Positions 48,382 through 58,600 of a stretch of 64,000 nt of DNA are shown piece by piece. Each line of letters starts with the position of its first letter. Position 1 is the first letter of the stretch. A model generated the notes under the pieces. It had not been told where the DNA came from. It made no database searches and saw only the letters and a list, made by a program, of their open reading frames with translations. The stretch spans positions 186,001 to 250,000 of the forward strand of contig NZ_JAAXGE010000002.1 in NCBI RefSeq assembly GCF_014750685.1. The letters run 5' to 3'. A program made the translations under genes and the position numbers. The DNA is from Bacteroides sp. GM023 (GTDB lineage: Bacteria; Bacteroidota; Bacteroidia; Bacteroidales; Bacteroidaceae).

Positions 48382-49878
48382 ATGAAACGAACCATTCAAT
48401 ACACCACCGTTCTTCGGTCGCTCTCACTGGCAGTAATACCATTAGTTGCCGGATGCCAGCCGAAAACAAAGGAAGCGCCACAGCCACAGCCGAATATACT
48501 CTTTATATTGACGGACGACCTGCAGGCTTCTTCCATTCATGCTTTGGGAAACAATGACGTGCACACACCGGCTATCGACAGTCTTATCGCCGAAGGTGTC
48601 ACTTTTACAAATACTTATACCAACGGGGCTTTGTGCGGAGCCTTGTCAATGCCCAGCCGTGCCATGCTTATGACCGGGCGCGGACTGTTCAGTATCCAGG
48701 CGGACGGCATGAAAATCCCGCAGGCACACACCACTTTCCCGCAACAGTTCAAACGGCATGGATACCGGACTTTCGCCACCGGAAAATGGCATTCGGACTA
48801 TGCATCCTTCAACCGTTCTTTTCGGGAAGGCGATAATATTTACTTCGGCGGGATGCATCCTTACGAACTGAACGGGCACTGCTCGCCACATTTGCATCAT
48901 TTCGATTCTACGGGCGTGTACGGACCGGAAACGGCATTCACAGGAGAAGAGTTTTCTTCAAAGATGTATGCCGACGCTGCTATCCGCTTCCTTCAAAAGC
49001 AGAAAGGCGAGAAATGCCCCTTCCTCGCTTATGTCGCTTTCACCTCTCCCCACGACCCGCGCAACCAGCTTCCGCACTACGGTCAGAAATATGCTCCCGA
49101 CACGCTGAATCTTCCTCAAAACGTTCTTCCCCAGCACCCGTTCGACAATGGCGAGATGGACGTACGCGATGAATTACTGGTACCCGCCCCACGGACAGGA
49201 GAACAGGTACAAAAGGAGTTGGCCGATTATTATGGTATGATTAGCGAAGTAGATGTACAGATAAGGCGCGTCATGCAGGCACTGCAAGCAACAGGGCAGG
49301 CAGACAACACCATTGTCGTCTTTGCTTCGGACAACGGACTGGCAGTCGGCCGGCACGGGCTGCTAGGCAAGCAGAACCTCTACGACCACAGTGTAAAAGT
49401 GCCGCTTGTCATCATAGCTCCGGCTTACAAGAACCGGAAAGGAGAACAAAACAGGTCGCTCTGCTATCTGCACGACATTGCCCCGACCCTCTGCGAACTG
49501 GCGGGCATCCCCTTGCCGGAAAGCATGAATGCGCAGTCATTCTACCCCGTACTGGAAGATTCTACGGCAACTCACCGCAAAGATTTGTTCCTGGCTTACT
49601 CCAATCTACAACGGGCATTCGTCAACGAAAAGTATAAATACATCATCTACCACGTAAACGGAAAAACGACGGAACAATTATTCGACCTTCGAAAAGACTC
49701 GTTGGAAATGCACGACTTATTCTCCGAGAATAAGGAAGAAGCCGGAAAACTGAAAGAGCAACTGGCTTTCCGCATGGAAGAGGAAGATGACTTCTGCGAC
49801 TTGGACAACCCGGACTGGTGGCAGGACGGGCACAAGCTAACATTTGAAGAAATGCAACACTTATATATTTATGAATAA
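48382..49878 (+). CDS. S1-family sulfatase, Ser-type, lipoprotein
   Basis: 498 residues, lipobox LVAGCQPK. The sulfatase fold starts NILFILTDDLQASS (metal Asp pair). The modification motif is SMPSR with Ser at residue 89, which anSME-type enzymes oxidise to formylglycine. Further motifs are GKWHSDYASFNRSFREG, SPHDPRNQLP and FASDNGLAVGRHGLLGKQNLYDHSVKVPL. It removes sulfate esters from glycans, probably outside or in the periplasm. The S1 subfamily and the sulfate position are not resolved by eye. It overlaps the second sulfatase gene by 8 bp, so the two are translated together. Confidence 0.92.
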   Translation: MKRTIQYTTVLRSLSLAVIPLVAGCQPKTKEAPQPQPNILFILTDDLQASSIHALGNNDVHTPAIDSLIAEGVTFTNTYTNGALCGALSMPSRAMLMTGRGLFSIQADGMKIPQAHTTFPQQFKRHGYRTFATGKWHSDYASFNRSFREGDNIYFGGMHPYELNGHCSPHLHHFDSTGVYGPETAFTGEEFSSKMYADAAIRFLQKQKGEKCPFLAYVAFTSPHDPRNQLPHYGQKYAPDTLNLPQNVLPQHPFDNGEMDVRDELLVPAPRTGEQVQKELADYYGMISEVDVQIRRVMQALQATGQADNTIVVFASDNGLAVGRHGLLGKQNLYDHSVKVPLVIIAPAYKNRKGEQNRSLCYLHDIAPTLCELAGIPLPESMNAQSFYPVLEDSTATHRKDLFLAYSNLQRAFVNEKYKYIIYHVNGKTTEQLFDLRKDSLEMHDLFSENKEEAGKLKEQLAFRMEEEDDFCDLDNPDWWQDGHKLTFEEMQHLYIYE

Positions 49879-51523
49879 ACTGATACTTACCGGTCTGCTG
49901 GCAGCCGGAGCAATGACGCACATGCAAGGCGTCCAATCTGCCGGACAACAATCTGCCGGACAAGAGAACCTACAAGGAAGCCAACAGGGAAGCCTACAAA
50001 AAAGCCGACAGGAGAACCAACAAAAGAGCGGGAGCGATAAAAGCCAGCGCCCCAATATCCTTTTTATCCTGAGTGACGACCACACCTCACAAGCATGGGG
50101 TATCTATGGCGGAGTCCTGGCTGATTACGCCCACAACGACAACATCCGCCGGCTGGCAAACGAAGGCGTAGTGCTCGACAACTGTTTCTGCACCAATTCC
50201 ATCTCCGCCCCCAGCCGCGCCAGTATCCTCACCGGGCTATACAGTCACCGGAACGGGCTTTACACGCTAGCCGACTCACTGGACACTTCCATCCCCACAC
50301 TGGCAACCGCCCTGCAAGCCAACGGCTACAACACAGGACTTGTCGGCAAATGGCACATACAGTCGCAACCGCAAGGATTCGATTATTACTCTATCTTCTA
50401 CGACCAGGGAGAATACCGCGACCCTACTTTCATCGAAAGTACCGACCCGTGGCCGGGCAACCGCCGGTTCGGCGAGCGTGTACTCGGCTTTTCCACCGAC
50501 CTTGTCACCGAAAAAGCCATCAACTGGATAAAGCAGCAGGACGGCAACGAGCCTTTCCTGATGTGCTGCCACTTCAAAGCCACCCACGAACCATACGACT
50601 ACCCGACGCGCATGGAGCATCTTTATGACGGCGTCACCTTCCCCGAACCGGAGAACCTTCTCGACTGGGGGCCGGAAACCAACGGCCGTTCTTTCGTCGG
50701 ACAAACCATCGAAGAACTGGAGCGTCGCTGGAGAACCGCCTCGAAAGACCCGGACAAATGGTGGTGCCGCTACCCCGGACTGCCATTCAGCACCGAAGGG
50801 ATGCAACGGACTGCCGCCCGACGCGCAGCTTATCAGAAATTTATCCGCGACTATATGCGTTGCGGAGCTACCATAGACGACAACATCGGCAAACTTCTGA
50901 AAACTCTCGATGAAATGGGCATTGCCGACAACACCATCGTTGTCTATGTCTCCGACCAGGGTTATTTCCTCGGCGAACACGGCTTCTTCGACAAACGGAT
51001 GTTTTATGAAGAATCAGCCCGCATGCCTTTCGTCATCCGCTATCCCAAAAAGGTTCCCGCAGGGCAACGTCTGAAAGACTTGGTACTCAACGTCGACTTT
51101 GCACCGACATTAGCCGAGTTTGCCGGAGTAAAAATGGAGAATGTACAAGGACACAGCTTCACCGCCAACCTCGAAGGAAAAACTCCGGCAGACTGGCGGA
51201 AAGAAATCTATTACCGCTATTGGACGAACCATGCTGTCCGCCCGGCACATTTCGCCATCCGTTCCGACCGGTACAAACTTATTTTCTACTACGCCAGAAA
51301 TTTGGATATGACCGATACGGAAAACTTTGATTTCACTCCGGCATGGGATTTCTATGACTTACAGAATGACCCGCACGAGAATCATAACCTGTATAATGAC
51401 CCGAAATACGCTTCTATCATCAAACAGATGAAGAAGGATTTATTAAATCTTCGCAAGGAAGCAGGTGATACTGACGAAAAGTATCCGGAAATGCAGGAAG
51501 TGCTTGAGAAGTACTATCAATAA
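49871..51523 (+). CDS. S1-family sulfatase, Ser-type, with Gln-rich linker
   Basis: The frame opens at 49844, but the ATG at 49871 (MNKLILTGLLAAGAMTHMQG) starts a normal signal peptide; 550 residues. A repetitive Gln/Ser-rich linker (about 19-56: SAGQQSAGQENLQGSQQGS and onward) separates the signal from the catalytic core RPNILFILSDDHTSQAWGIYGG. The modification site is SAPSR (Ser at residue 112). Other motifs are GKWHIQSQPQGFDYY, HFKATHEPYDYP and SDQGYFLGEHGFFDKRMFYEES. The overall text resembles N-acetylglucosamine-6-O-sulfatase (S1_11 type) enzymes, from memory. With the GH18 protein this suggests sulfated N-glycans or mucin-type glycans as substrate. It is the last gene of locus C. Confidence 0.9.
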   Translation: MNKLILTGLLAAGAMTHMQGVQSAGQQSAGQENLQGSQQGSLQKSRQENQQKSGSDKSQRPNILFILSDDHTSQAWGIYGGVLADYAHNDNIRRLANEGVVLDNCFCTNSISAPSRASILTGLYSHRNGLYTLADSLDTSIPTLATALQANGYNTGLVGKWHIQSQPQGFDYYSIFYDQGEYRDPTFIESTDPWPGNRRFGERVLGFSTDLVTEKAINWIKQQDGNEPFLMCCHFKATHEPYDYPTRMEHLYDGVTFPEPENLLDWGPETNGRSFVGQTIEELERRWRTASKDPDKWWCRYPGLPFSTEGMQRTAARRAAYQKFIRDYMRCGATIDDNIGKLLKTLDEMGIADNTIVVYVSDQGYFLGEHGFFDKRMFYEESARMPFVIRYPKKVPAGQRLKDLVLNVDFAPTLAEFAGVKMENVQGHSFTANLEGKTPADWRKEIYYRYWTNHAVRPAHFAIRSDRYKLIFYYARNLDMTDTENFDFTPAWDFYDLQNDPHENHNLYNDPKYASIIKQMKKDLLNLRKEAGDTDEKYPEMQEVLEKYYQ

Positions 51524-51527
51524 AGAC

Positions 51528-51555
51528 TCATTCATAACTGCGCAGAAATGAATGA
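51528..51555 (+). terminator. Possible terminator after locus C
   Basis: TCATTCAT (51528-51535) pairs with ATGAATGA (51548-51555), followed by TACGGATTCTTTT. The stem is AT-rich and the T-run short, so it is weak. Confidence 0.35.
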
Positions 51556-52073
51556 TACGGATTCTTTTACAAATGCCGTATTTTAGTTATAATGTAAATA
51601 TTATTACAGTAATAGTCGTAATAGAAATAGAAGGTGTTGCCAAAAGTTGTCAATAAAACTCCTATATATTCCTGACAGATAACACTTTTTCGTAAAACGC
51701 TGTTATCCAGACGATTACCATTCGGCTTTTTTCCTTTAAAACCAACGACCCGTTTCTCACCGAGAAACAACCTGTTCGACACCGAGAAACAAAGTGTTTC
51801 TCGGTGAGAAACGAATCGACTGGTAAAATCCTAAACTTAAATAAAGGTAATTGTTCGTCTCTTTTATTTTTGACGCTTCTATCGCAGGAATGTATATGTT
51901 GAAATATATTTCAATGATAATCTTATCATGTCTAAGATATAATGATATGGAATAAATATATAACCAACTGTCATCAATTGAGTAAGTGACTCACCCGATT
52001 AACTGTTGAGTCAAATAAGTTATCTTATTAGAAAATAAAACAAAGTAAAACTTGTTTTTATCCGATATTTCCA
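51556..52073. other. AT-rich intergenic region before the thioredoxin-like gene
   Basis: No gene is seen. Besides the palindrome array it holds an inverted repeat GATAACA / TGTTATC (51678-51684 and 51701-51707) and a cluster of TGAGT half-sites near 51979-52012, including GACTCA (51988) and TGAGTC (52007), about 65-95 bp upstream of the thioredoxin -7 box. The last could be an operator. Confidence 0.5.
51752..51817. repeat. Three 22-bp units with GTTTCTC...GAGAAAC palindromes
   Basis: Units start at 51752, 51774 and 51796. Unit 1 is GTTTCTCACCGAGAAAC plus AACCT; unit 2 is GTTCGACACCGAGAAAC plus AAAGT (left arm degenerate); unit 3 is GTTTCTCGGTGAGAAAC plus GAATC. The palindromes of units 1 and 3 are exact reverse complements, so the array also folds as a whole. 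The 15-mer GAAACAAAGTGTTTC across units 2-3 recurs exactly in the array at 63475. It is intergenic, between the sulfatase and thioredoxin genes. Confidence 0.88.
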
Positions 52074-52081
52074 TATTTTTG
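52074..52081 (+). promoter_or_regulatory. -7 box of the thioredoxin-like gene
   Basis: TATTTTTG fits TAnnTTTG with a TTGT-like -33 about 18 bp upstream. The predicted start near 52088 lies after the first in-frame ATG (52083) and supports the ATG at 52113. Confidence 0.55.
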
Positions 52082-52112
52082 TATGGCATTATTAACCCAA
52101 AAGAATAATGTT

Positions 52113-52661
52113 ATGAAAACAAAATTATTTTTTAGTTTGCTTAGTGCATTCTTTCTCCTGTCTATTTACAGTTGTAGTAATGATGAAGAGTTAGAAAATC
52201 CACCAATGAATACTAATTTTGAGCTATCAAGCTCAAATATTTATGAGGGAATATGTGGAGAGTATTCTGTGGTAGATTGGAATCGATATAAAAATGGATA
52301 TGTTTCTGACTCATTAACAAGTTATGATGCTTGTTCTAAAATGGCGACTCGGTCGATGCCGGTAACGGATCTTAGTGAGTACCGTCAATTCATTCGTTGG
52401 AATGTTAATGCTGTTGTCTTTTTTTGGGCACCTTGGTGTGGACCATGTAAGATGATGTCCCCTTATTTCGAAGCTTTAAATGAAAAACATAAAGATATAG
52501 AATTTCTGAAAGTAAATATTGATGATGCTAATGATATTGCACAAGATTGTAATGTTAGCTTAATTCCTACTTTTATATTTTACAAAAATGGTAAAAAAAT
52601 AGACGTACTAGTAGGTGCCAATAAAAATAAATTAAATGAAATGATAAAGAGATATTACTAG
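52113..52661 (+). CDS. Thioredoxin-like lipoprotein
   Basis: The ATG at 52113 (MKTKLFFSLLSAFFLLSIYSC) gives a lipoprotein signal; the frame extends to 52083 but that lies ahead of the likely transcription start. About 182 residues: a low-complexity N-terminal part of about 75 residues, then a thioredoxin domain with the active site WAPWCGPCKM, a cis-Pro strand SLIPTFIFYKNGKK and a short C-terminus. It probably reduces or exchanges disulfides at the periplasmic or outer face. The gene is very AT-rich compared with its neighbours, possibly acquired. It converges with the peptidase/SusCD operon and shares a terminator with it. Confidence 0.88.
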   Translation: MKTKLFFSLLSAFFLLSIYSCSNDEELENPPMNTNFELSSSNIYEGICGEYSVVDWNRYKNGYVSDSLTSYDACSKMATRSMPVTDLSEYRQFIRWNVNAVVFFWAPWCGPCKMMSPYFEALNEKHKDIEFLKVNIDDANDIAQDCNVSLIPTFIFYKNGKKIDVLVGANKNKLNEMIKRYY

Positions 52662-52697
52662 CAAAGATCGTTGGAAATTAATAAGATTTAGAATAAT

Positions 52698-52732
52698 AAA
52701 AGAGGGCATCATTTCACTTGATTCCCTCTTTT
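52698..52732. terminator. Bidirectional terminator between convergent genes
   Basis: AAAAGAGGG (52698-52706) and CCCTCTTTT (52724-52732) form a perfect 9-bp stem with A-run and T-run on either side. It serves the thioredoxin gene (+) and the operon ending at 52744 (-). Confidence 0.88.
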
Positions 52733-52743
52733 ATTATAAACAC

Positions 52744-54015
52744 CTAATTATTAGCAGTTTTAAAATAAATCCGAAGTGGGGCATATCCTGCCATATTCTG
52801 TTCGAATTCATATATACCGGTGAAAAAATCAGTAGGTTCATAGTCATCAAGTGTACATTCCAAAACTTCCTGTTCATCTATAGTAGTCACACGGAAACTT
52901 ACCTTAGCGGAACGCTCTTTATTATTTAGAGCTGAGAAATTCACATTGACAGATGCAAATTCGTAAACAGCCACTCTTTTTTCAACTTTTGGATAACCTA
53001 ATTCTTGAAAAACTTTATTTTCTTCTTTTTCAAAAGTAACTTTACATTCCTTGTTAAAGTAGTTTTTTAAATCACCAACAAGATGAGGCGTAAAGGTGTA
53101 TTCTTTATAAGAATCACCGCTGAAAGTAATCTTGTCATTGCTAGAAGCCTTTGGAAAGGTAGTTTCATCAAAATAGCCGGTACCATATTCTGACGGATAG
53201 CTACTTTTTAACCAGTCTTTGTTTGCAAACATATCAAACACCCACGTACCTTCCAACTGGTTAGCTCCATTAATAGTAATAGTAATCGTAGCATTATTGC
53301 CATAAGCAAATCCGTCTTTTTGTGATAAACGTAACACCAACTTATCCTTACCTGCTTCTTTTTTTAGGAACTTGACAGCAACACTCCCCTGATATTTATT
53401 TGCTGCAAATTTAGCATATTTCCCTTCATTAAATTCAAAGTGAGTTCCTTCCACTGCTGTAGAAGAGGGATCTACTTCTACATTCAGATTCATTGCAGAT
53501 GGCACTTTATAGTTTCCACCAGCTATTTTTTGCAGAGAAACATAGTAAATACCGGATAATGACAATATATCCGTCGTGTTATCAAATGACATAACAACTC
53601 CCGTATTACCAAGTAATTCTACAGCAGTATAATTTCCCACCCCAATTTTAAAACCAGTGGGAGCTATTCCCAAATTTACAACCAGTTCTTTATCTTCCTC
53701 ACCGATATTTTCATCAATACGTTTTACTTTAAGTACAGCTTCTGATTCACCTGCTTTCAGTGTTATTACTTTATCAGCCGTAAAATCAGTGCTTTCTACT
53801 GCCGTTCCGGAGAAAGAAACAGGTATTGAAACTGTGGTAGTAGCAGGCTGGTCTGATATAAGTTTCAACTCCACTTCACCCTTAGCCAAAGAATAGCGCG
53901 CCTGGCTAAAATTCAATTCTACTATCTCTACCGAATTACCATCATCATCCGACGAACAGGACGCAACTACAAAAGAGCACATCACTAATAAATAAAACAA
54001 AACATTTTTCATCAT
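52744..54015 (-). CDS. Lipoprotein with Calx-beta-like domains, last gene of the peptidase/SusCD operon
   Basis: 423 residues, lipobox FVVASCSSDD. Two Calx-beta-like sandwiches are visible (about 30-115 with VSIPVSFSGTAVESTDFTADKVITLKAGESEAVLKV, and about 140-240 with SSTAVEGTHFEFNEGKYAKFAANKYQGSVAVKF). An unrecognised C-terminal domain follows (about 250-423), starting LEGTWVFDMFANKDW. The C-terminal end was not matched to a family. It probably lies on the cell surface and serves the SusCD pair as an accessory binding protein. It follows a 72-residue small lipoprotein gene. Confidence 0.75.
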   Translation of the reverse strand: MMKNVLFYLLVMCSFVVASCSSDDDGNSVEIVELNFSQARYSLAKGEVELKLISDQPATTTVSIPVSFSGTAVESTDFTADKVITLKAGESEAVLKVKRIDENIGEEDKELVVNLGIAPTGFKIGVGNYTAVELLGNTGVVMSFDNTTDILSLSGIYYVSLQKIAGGNYKVPSAMNLNVEVDPSSTAVEGTHFEFNEGKYAKFAANKYQGSVAVKFLKKEAGKDKLVLRLSQKDGFAYGNNATITITINGANQLEGTWVFDMFANKDWLKSSYPSEYGTGYFDETTFPKASSNDKITFSGDSYKEYTFTPHLVGDLKNYFNKECKVTFEKEENKVFQELGYPKVEKRVAVYEFASVNVNFSALNNKERSAKVSFRVTTIDEQEVLECTLDDYEPTDFFTGIYEFEQNMAGYAPLRIYFKTANN

Positions 54016-54037
54016 TCTCGTAATTTTAGATTGTTAA

Positions 54038-54256
54038 TTATTGAGTTACCTTCTCATTATATTCTTGCTTAATGGCATCTATTATTGCAGTTTCAGTGGC
54101 ATTCAAGACAACCGGATCAGCTATCTTATATACATTACTACTTCCACTTTGTTCCTTTGGTGGCAATTCTTCAATATTCTCACAAGCAAAGTATGTGCAG
54201 TTTGTAAACAATAGACAACCAACCAGCACATATCTATAAATCAACTTTGCATTCAT
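54038..54256 (-). CDS. Small lipoprotein of unknown function
   Basis: 72 residues: MNAKLIYRYVLVGCLLF followed by two Cys (CTYFAC), of which the second or first could be the lipid site, then a short soluble tail rich in Asn, Glu and Thr (NVYKIADPVVLNATETAIIDAIKQEYNEKVTQ). Its ends fit closely between susD (16 bp) and the Calx-beta lipoprotein (22 bp), and it is in the operon direction, so it is likely a real gene. No family was recognised. Confidence 0.65.
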   Translation of the reverse strand: MNAKLIYRYVLVGCLLFTNCTYFACENIEELPPKEQSGSSNVYKIADPVVLNATETAIIDAIKQEYNEKVTQ

Positions 54257-54272
54257 ATATTTATTCCTCCTT

Positions 54273-55673
54273 TTATTTCAGTTCAGTATATCCCGGATTC
54301 TGTACTAATCCATTTACTAAGTTTAGCTCATGTGGCGGAATCGGAAGTGTGTACATATATTTTCGAGTTACATATTTCCTACCATTATATGCTGTCCAAT
54401 ATTCCGGCATTCCATTTCTTTTTTGCTCGAAAAAACGGTCTCCCTCCAGAAACAGCTCTTTCCGGCGTTCACGCAGAATCAGCCCCATCAAGAGTGTCAA
54501 TGCATTTCCTTCTGCATCGATTGTGATAATCTCTGTTTCTTGAAGAGAAGGCAGGTTGTTCATTGTCAGATTCTTATAATCATTTATGCGATGTGCACGA
54601 AGTTCATTGATTGAATTCAACGCCAGTTCCAGCTTATCCAAATGGTAATAACACTCGGCTTCCATCAATTTAAATTCTGCCGCCCGCATACCGCAAAAGA
54701 AAGTTTTTGTTACTACCCTTTTATTGTTTACCCAAAGTGCGTAACGCATGTCTTTAACTTTTTCTTCTTCGGTAAATGTATTCAAGAATCTTTTACTTAC
54801 CGGACGGTACTGAAGCATCGTTCTCGAGCCTGTCATTTCAGTCATATCCGTTACAGCCCGATATGCTTTCAATAATTGATTTCCTGCAAGATCATAAGAA
54901 GTTGTCATCATACTCTTATAGGCATCTCCTTCCAATAATGCATACTTTATTAGTAGTTCTTGTGTTAATGGCAAAGCCTTTCCCCATTGCCTGGTCCAGA
55001 AATAAAGACGGGCAAGATAGCCTTTGGTCACATCTTCTGTGAAGCGGTAGAGCTCATTCGATATATGATATGATATTGAATGATTCAAGTCTGATTCAAT
55101 CAAATCAATCGTTTCCTGCATCGTGCTACGGATTGGTTTTTCCTCCATATCAAATGTTACTACTAAAGGCACACCGAGCTGATTTTCAAAATTTCCGGTT
55201 TGCGGTGTTTCACAATAAAATCGTAATAGTTGATAATATGCCACCGCACGCATCGTATAGGCAGTCGCACGTACTTCATTGGCTTCTGTAGTTACGCTCT
55301 CTTCCATTTCATTGAGGACAATATTGCAGTCACGTATTATTTCATACAAATTACTATAATTCTCAGAAACTTTCGTAGAACTAGCTAAATCTCCCAAATA
55401 AACATCCATAAAACGTCCGCTCTGTGCTGTCAGGCAAACTTCAAAATCGTCTCCATACGCACCATCCATATTCATAAGATTAGACGAATTACCAACTAGT
55501 ATGTCATCTGAACCTCCATCAATTTTATTCAGCCAAGTATGTAATAAAGCTGAAAATTCTTCTGCCGTTTTAGGGATTGTTCTGCCATAAGGCTTAATAT
55601 CCAGATAATTGCTGCATGATATACAAGACAATATTATGAGTCCATATATACATATAATAATCTTCTTCTTCAT
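54273..55673 (-). CDS. SusD/RagB-like lipoprotein (peptidase locus)
   Basis: 466 residues, lipobox LSCISCSNYL. Features: YLDIKPYGRTIPKTAEEFSALLHTWL, VRATAYTMRAVAYYQLLRFYCETPQ, MRAAEFKLMEAECYYHLDKLELALNSINELRAHRI, LRERRKELFLEGDRFFEQKRNGMPEYW and the end TLPIPPHELNLVNGLVQNPGYTELK. It is smaller than the glycan SusDs of loci A and B. In Porphyromonas gingivalis the related RagB caps RagA, a peptide importer; next to two peptidases that role is plausible here. It starts 13 bp after susC. Confidence 0.9.
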   Translation of the reverse strand: MKKKIIICIYGLIILSCISCSNYLDIKPYGRTIPKTAEEFSALLHTWLNKIDGGSDDILVGNSSNLMNMDGAYGDDFEVCLTAQSGRFMDVYLGDLASSTKVSENYSNLYEIIRDCNIVLNEMEESVTTEANEVRATAYTMRAVAYYQLLRFYCETPQTGNFENQLGVPLVVTFDMEEKPIRSTMQETIDLIESDLNHSISYHISNELYRFTEDVTKGYLARLYFWTRQWGKALPLTQELLIKYALLEGDAYKSMMTTSYDLAGNQLLKAYRAVTDMTEMTGSRTMLQYRPVSKRFLNTFTEEEKVKDMRYALWVNNKRVVTKTFFCGMRAAEFKLMEAECYYHLDKLELALNSINELRAHRINDYKNLTMNNLPSLQETEIITIDAEGNALTLLMGLILRERRKELFLEGDRFFEQKRNGMPEYWTAYNGRKYVTRKYMYTLPIPPHELNLVNGLVQNPGYTELK

Positions 55674-55686
55674 GATTTTCTTTCAT

Positions 55687-58600
55687 TCAAAATCCGACAG
55701 ATAAACCCATTGAGAATGTTCGTGGAGTAGGATACACTGCTCCTGGAGTTTCTGGATCGATGCCGGAATAGTTTGTAATAGAAAATAAATTGCTCACACT
55801 GAATGATAGTGCCAACGAATTGATACACACCTTTTGCATCCAACTTCCGGTAAAATTGTATCCAATCATCAACGAGCCAAGTTTAAAATAAGATACATCT
55901 TCCAACATCGAAGCTTTTGTTATAAATTTGAGAGAAGGCACAAAATCATCCACTCCCAAATCTTCACCATACGCATCAATAATTCGCGGATGACCATTAG
56001 TAATTGGATTATCCGGTGTCCAACGATTTATAGCATCTTTTCTCACATTCAAGTGATTAACATATAAGTCATTTTCTTGTGTAGGCACATGCTCCAAAAC
56101 ATTAGCATACAATGTTGAATAACTGACAGGACAATCTATATTATTTAGGATCTTTCCTCCTAATGAATAGCTTCCTCCAAGGCTTAGATTGATATTCTTA
56201 TATGAAACTGAAATAGAATATCCACCATTGATCGGTGCATTACTGGTTCCTAAATAAAAGGAATAATTAAACTCATCACGGCGATCTGCTGCCGTTGTAA
56301 ATATCGCATCCGGACGGGCTTCATATGTATAAATGCCTAACTTCTTATCAATACCTTGTACTTTTCCACTAATGATAGATCCCAAAGGATACCCCACATG
56401 GTTAGTTCCCCAAGCATTGAATCCTGAATGTACATCATATTTTAACAGCTTATTCCGGTTATATGCCATATTTGCTGAAACAGAGACACTCCAACTCCTC
56501 GTTTTTAAGACATTTGCATTCAAAGTGATTTCAACTCCTTGATTCAAAAGTTCCGATGTATTATATGATTGCGTACCAAAGCCCGTCGTATAAGGGATAT
56601 ATACGGATGTCACCGCATCACGTGTACGGCGGTCGTAAAGTTCTCCTTGCAGACGGAAACGGTCATTTAAGAAACCTATATCAACCGACAGTTTCATATC
56701 TCTTGTTTTTTCCCAACGCAAATGTGGATTAGGTGCATTCCTTAAATACCCCATGCGGTAATAATCCGTATCAGTCCGGCGAAATGAAGTATTATAATCC
56801 ATCACTAACTGCGGATAGACACTCTTGTTGATATTGCCGGTATATCCAAATGCCGCACGGAGAGAAAGACTACTGACTACGGGTTTCAATGCTTGCATGA
56901 AGGACTCCTGATCCACGTTCCATGACAAGCCGAGTGAACCTGTGGGGTTGAACTGCTCTTTGCTACCAAAATTGTTAGACCCATCAGTACGTCCGGTAAG
57001 GCTAAGAATATAACGCTGTTTAAATACATAGTCTAATGAAAAATAGAAAGAAGCAAATGCATCTTCCGTAATACTTTGTCCTGACAACCCATCCATGATT
57101 GCAGCATAAGATAAAATATCGGCATACTCCAGTTTAATATCCGATGGATAAGTAGGCATAGCAGAATTACCGGTAACAGGATCATAGCCATACCTCTTCT
57201 CATAAATGCTCTTTGCATACTGCCCCCGTATTTCGGTTCCCAATAAAGCACTAATGTAATGATCTTCAGCGAATGTATTGAAATAATGCAACTGACCTCG
57301 CAGATTGTAATTTGTATTATATGCGGATGTTTGCGTAATCGACCCATATACACGTTCCGTATTATCATCTTTAAAAGGGCGATCTATCCATGCGGTATAA
57401 GTATTCTTACTATTAATATTGTCGGACATATTTGATACATAACCATAGGATGCTAATCCTTCGAATATGAAATTATCTAAAATATTCACACTTAAATTCG
57501 CAATTAACGAAGCCGAAATATTTTTTGTTTCACTGGATGTTTCATTTATTTCTCTAAATATATTGTATCCATCTTTTGGTAATTTCACGTCATAACTTCC
57601 ATTTGCATGTGTCAAATTATAGTAAGTATTATCAGCCGCATAAGAACCATCCTCATTATAAACCTTTTCATAGGGATTGGCGAAATAAGCATACTTAAAC
57701 GGATCCACACTCAACGAAGGAGAATTGGAATGCTGTATCGCCATGTCGGCAGTAAAAGCCAACTTTACGCGTTTATTAGGTTTCATATCTATCTTCGCAC
57801 TAACATTGTAACGATCATAATCCGTTTTCTTCACTAATCCGTTATTCTTTGAATAACCTAAAGAAACGTAATATGAATTCTTTTCCGAACCTCCGGATAG
57901 AGACAAATAATGACTTTGTGATACAGAATTTTGGAACAATTCTTGAAACCAGTCTGTCGAATGTCCTCCTAAAGCAGCAATTTCCGCATCCTGCTGTTCT
58001 CTATTCATATCAGCATATTGTCCGTATCCCGATCGAATCATACCTACGGCACCAATCACCGGATAATTATCGCCTTCAGTAAATTTCTTAGCGGAAAATT
58101 CATCCCATAAATCCTGCTCCCAAGCCAATTTTTCCTTTGCGTTCATCAGATTTGCGTCACGGGGCGGGCTTGTTACAACAGACACATTTGTAGAATAGTT
58201 GATTTGCATTTTACCTGTCTTTCCACGTTTCGTTGTTACTACAATAACGCCGCCTGCTGCACGGGAACCATAAATCGCTGCTGCGGACGCATCTTTTAGT
58301 ATTGTAATCGATTCTATATCATTGGGGTTAATTCCAGCAATACCATTCGTGAAAATGTCATTAAAATCTCCCGCCTTAATTTGACTAGTCTCAATACTCG
58401 GTATATCCCGTTGCAAAGGTACTCCGTCTACTACCCACAAGGGTTCGGCATTACCTGTAATCGTATTCGTGCCACGAATACGAATCTTTGCCGATTCTCC
58501 CGGACGCCCGGAGACGGCTTTCACATCCATACCGGCAACCTTTCCCTGCATCAACATATCCAGATTGGCGGTAGGGGCACCTTTCAGGTCTTTTGCCGTC

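Noticed and set aside
52083..52112. Earlier ATG for the thioredoxin-like protein
   Set aside because: It lies before or at the predicted transcription start and would bury the lipoprotein signal that begins at 52113.
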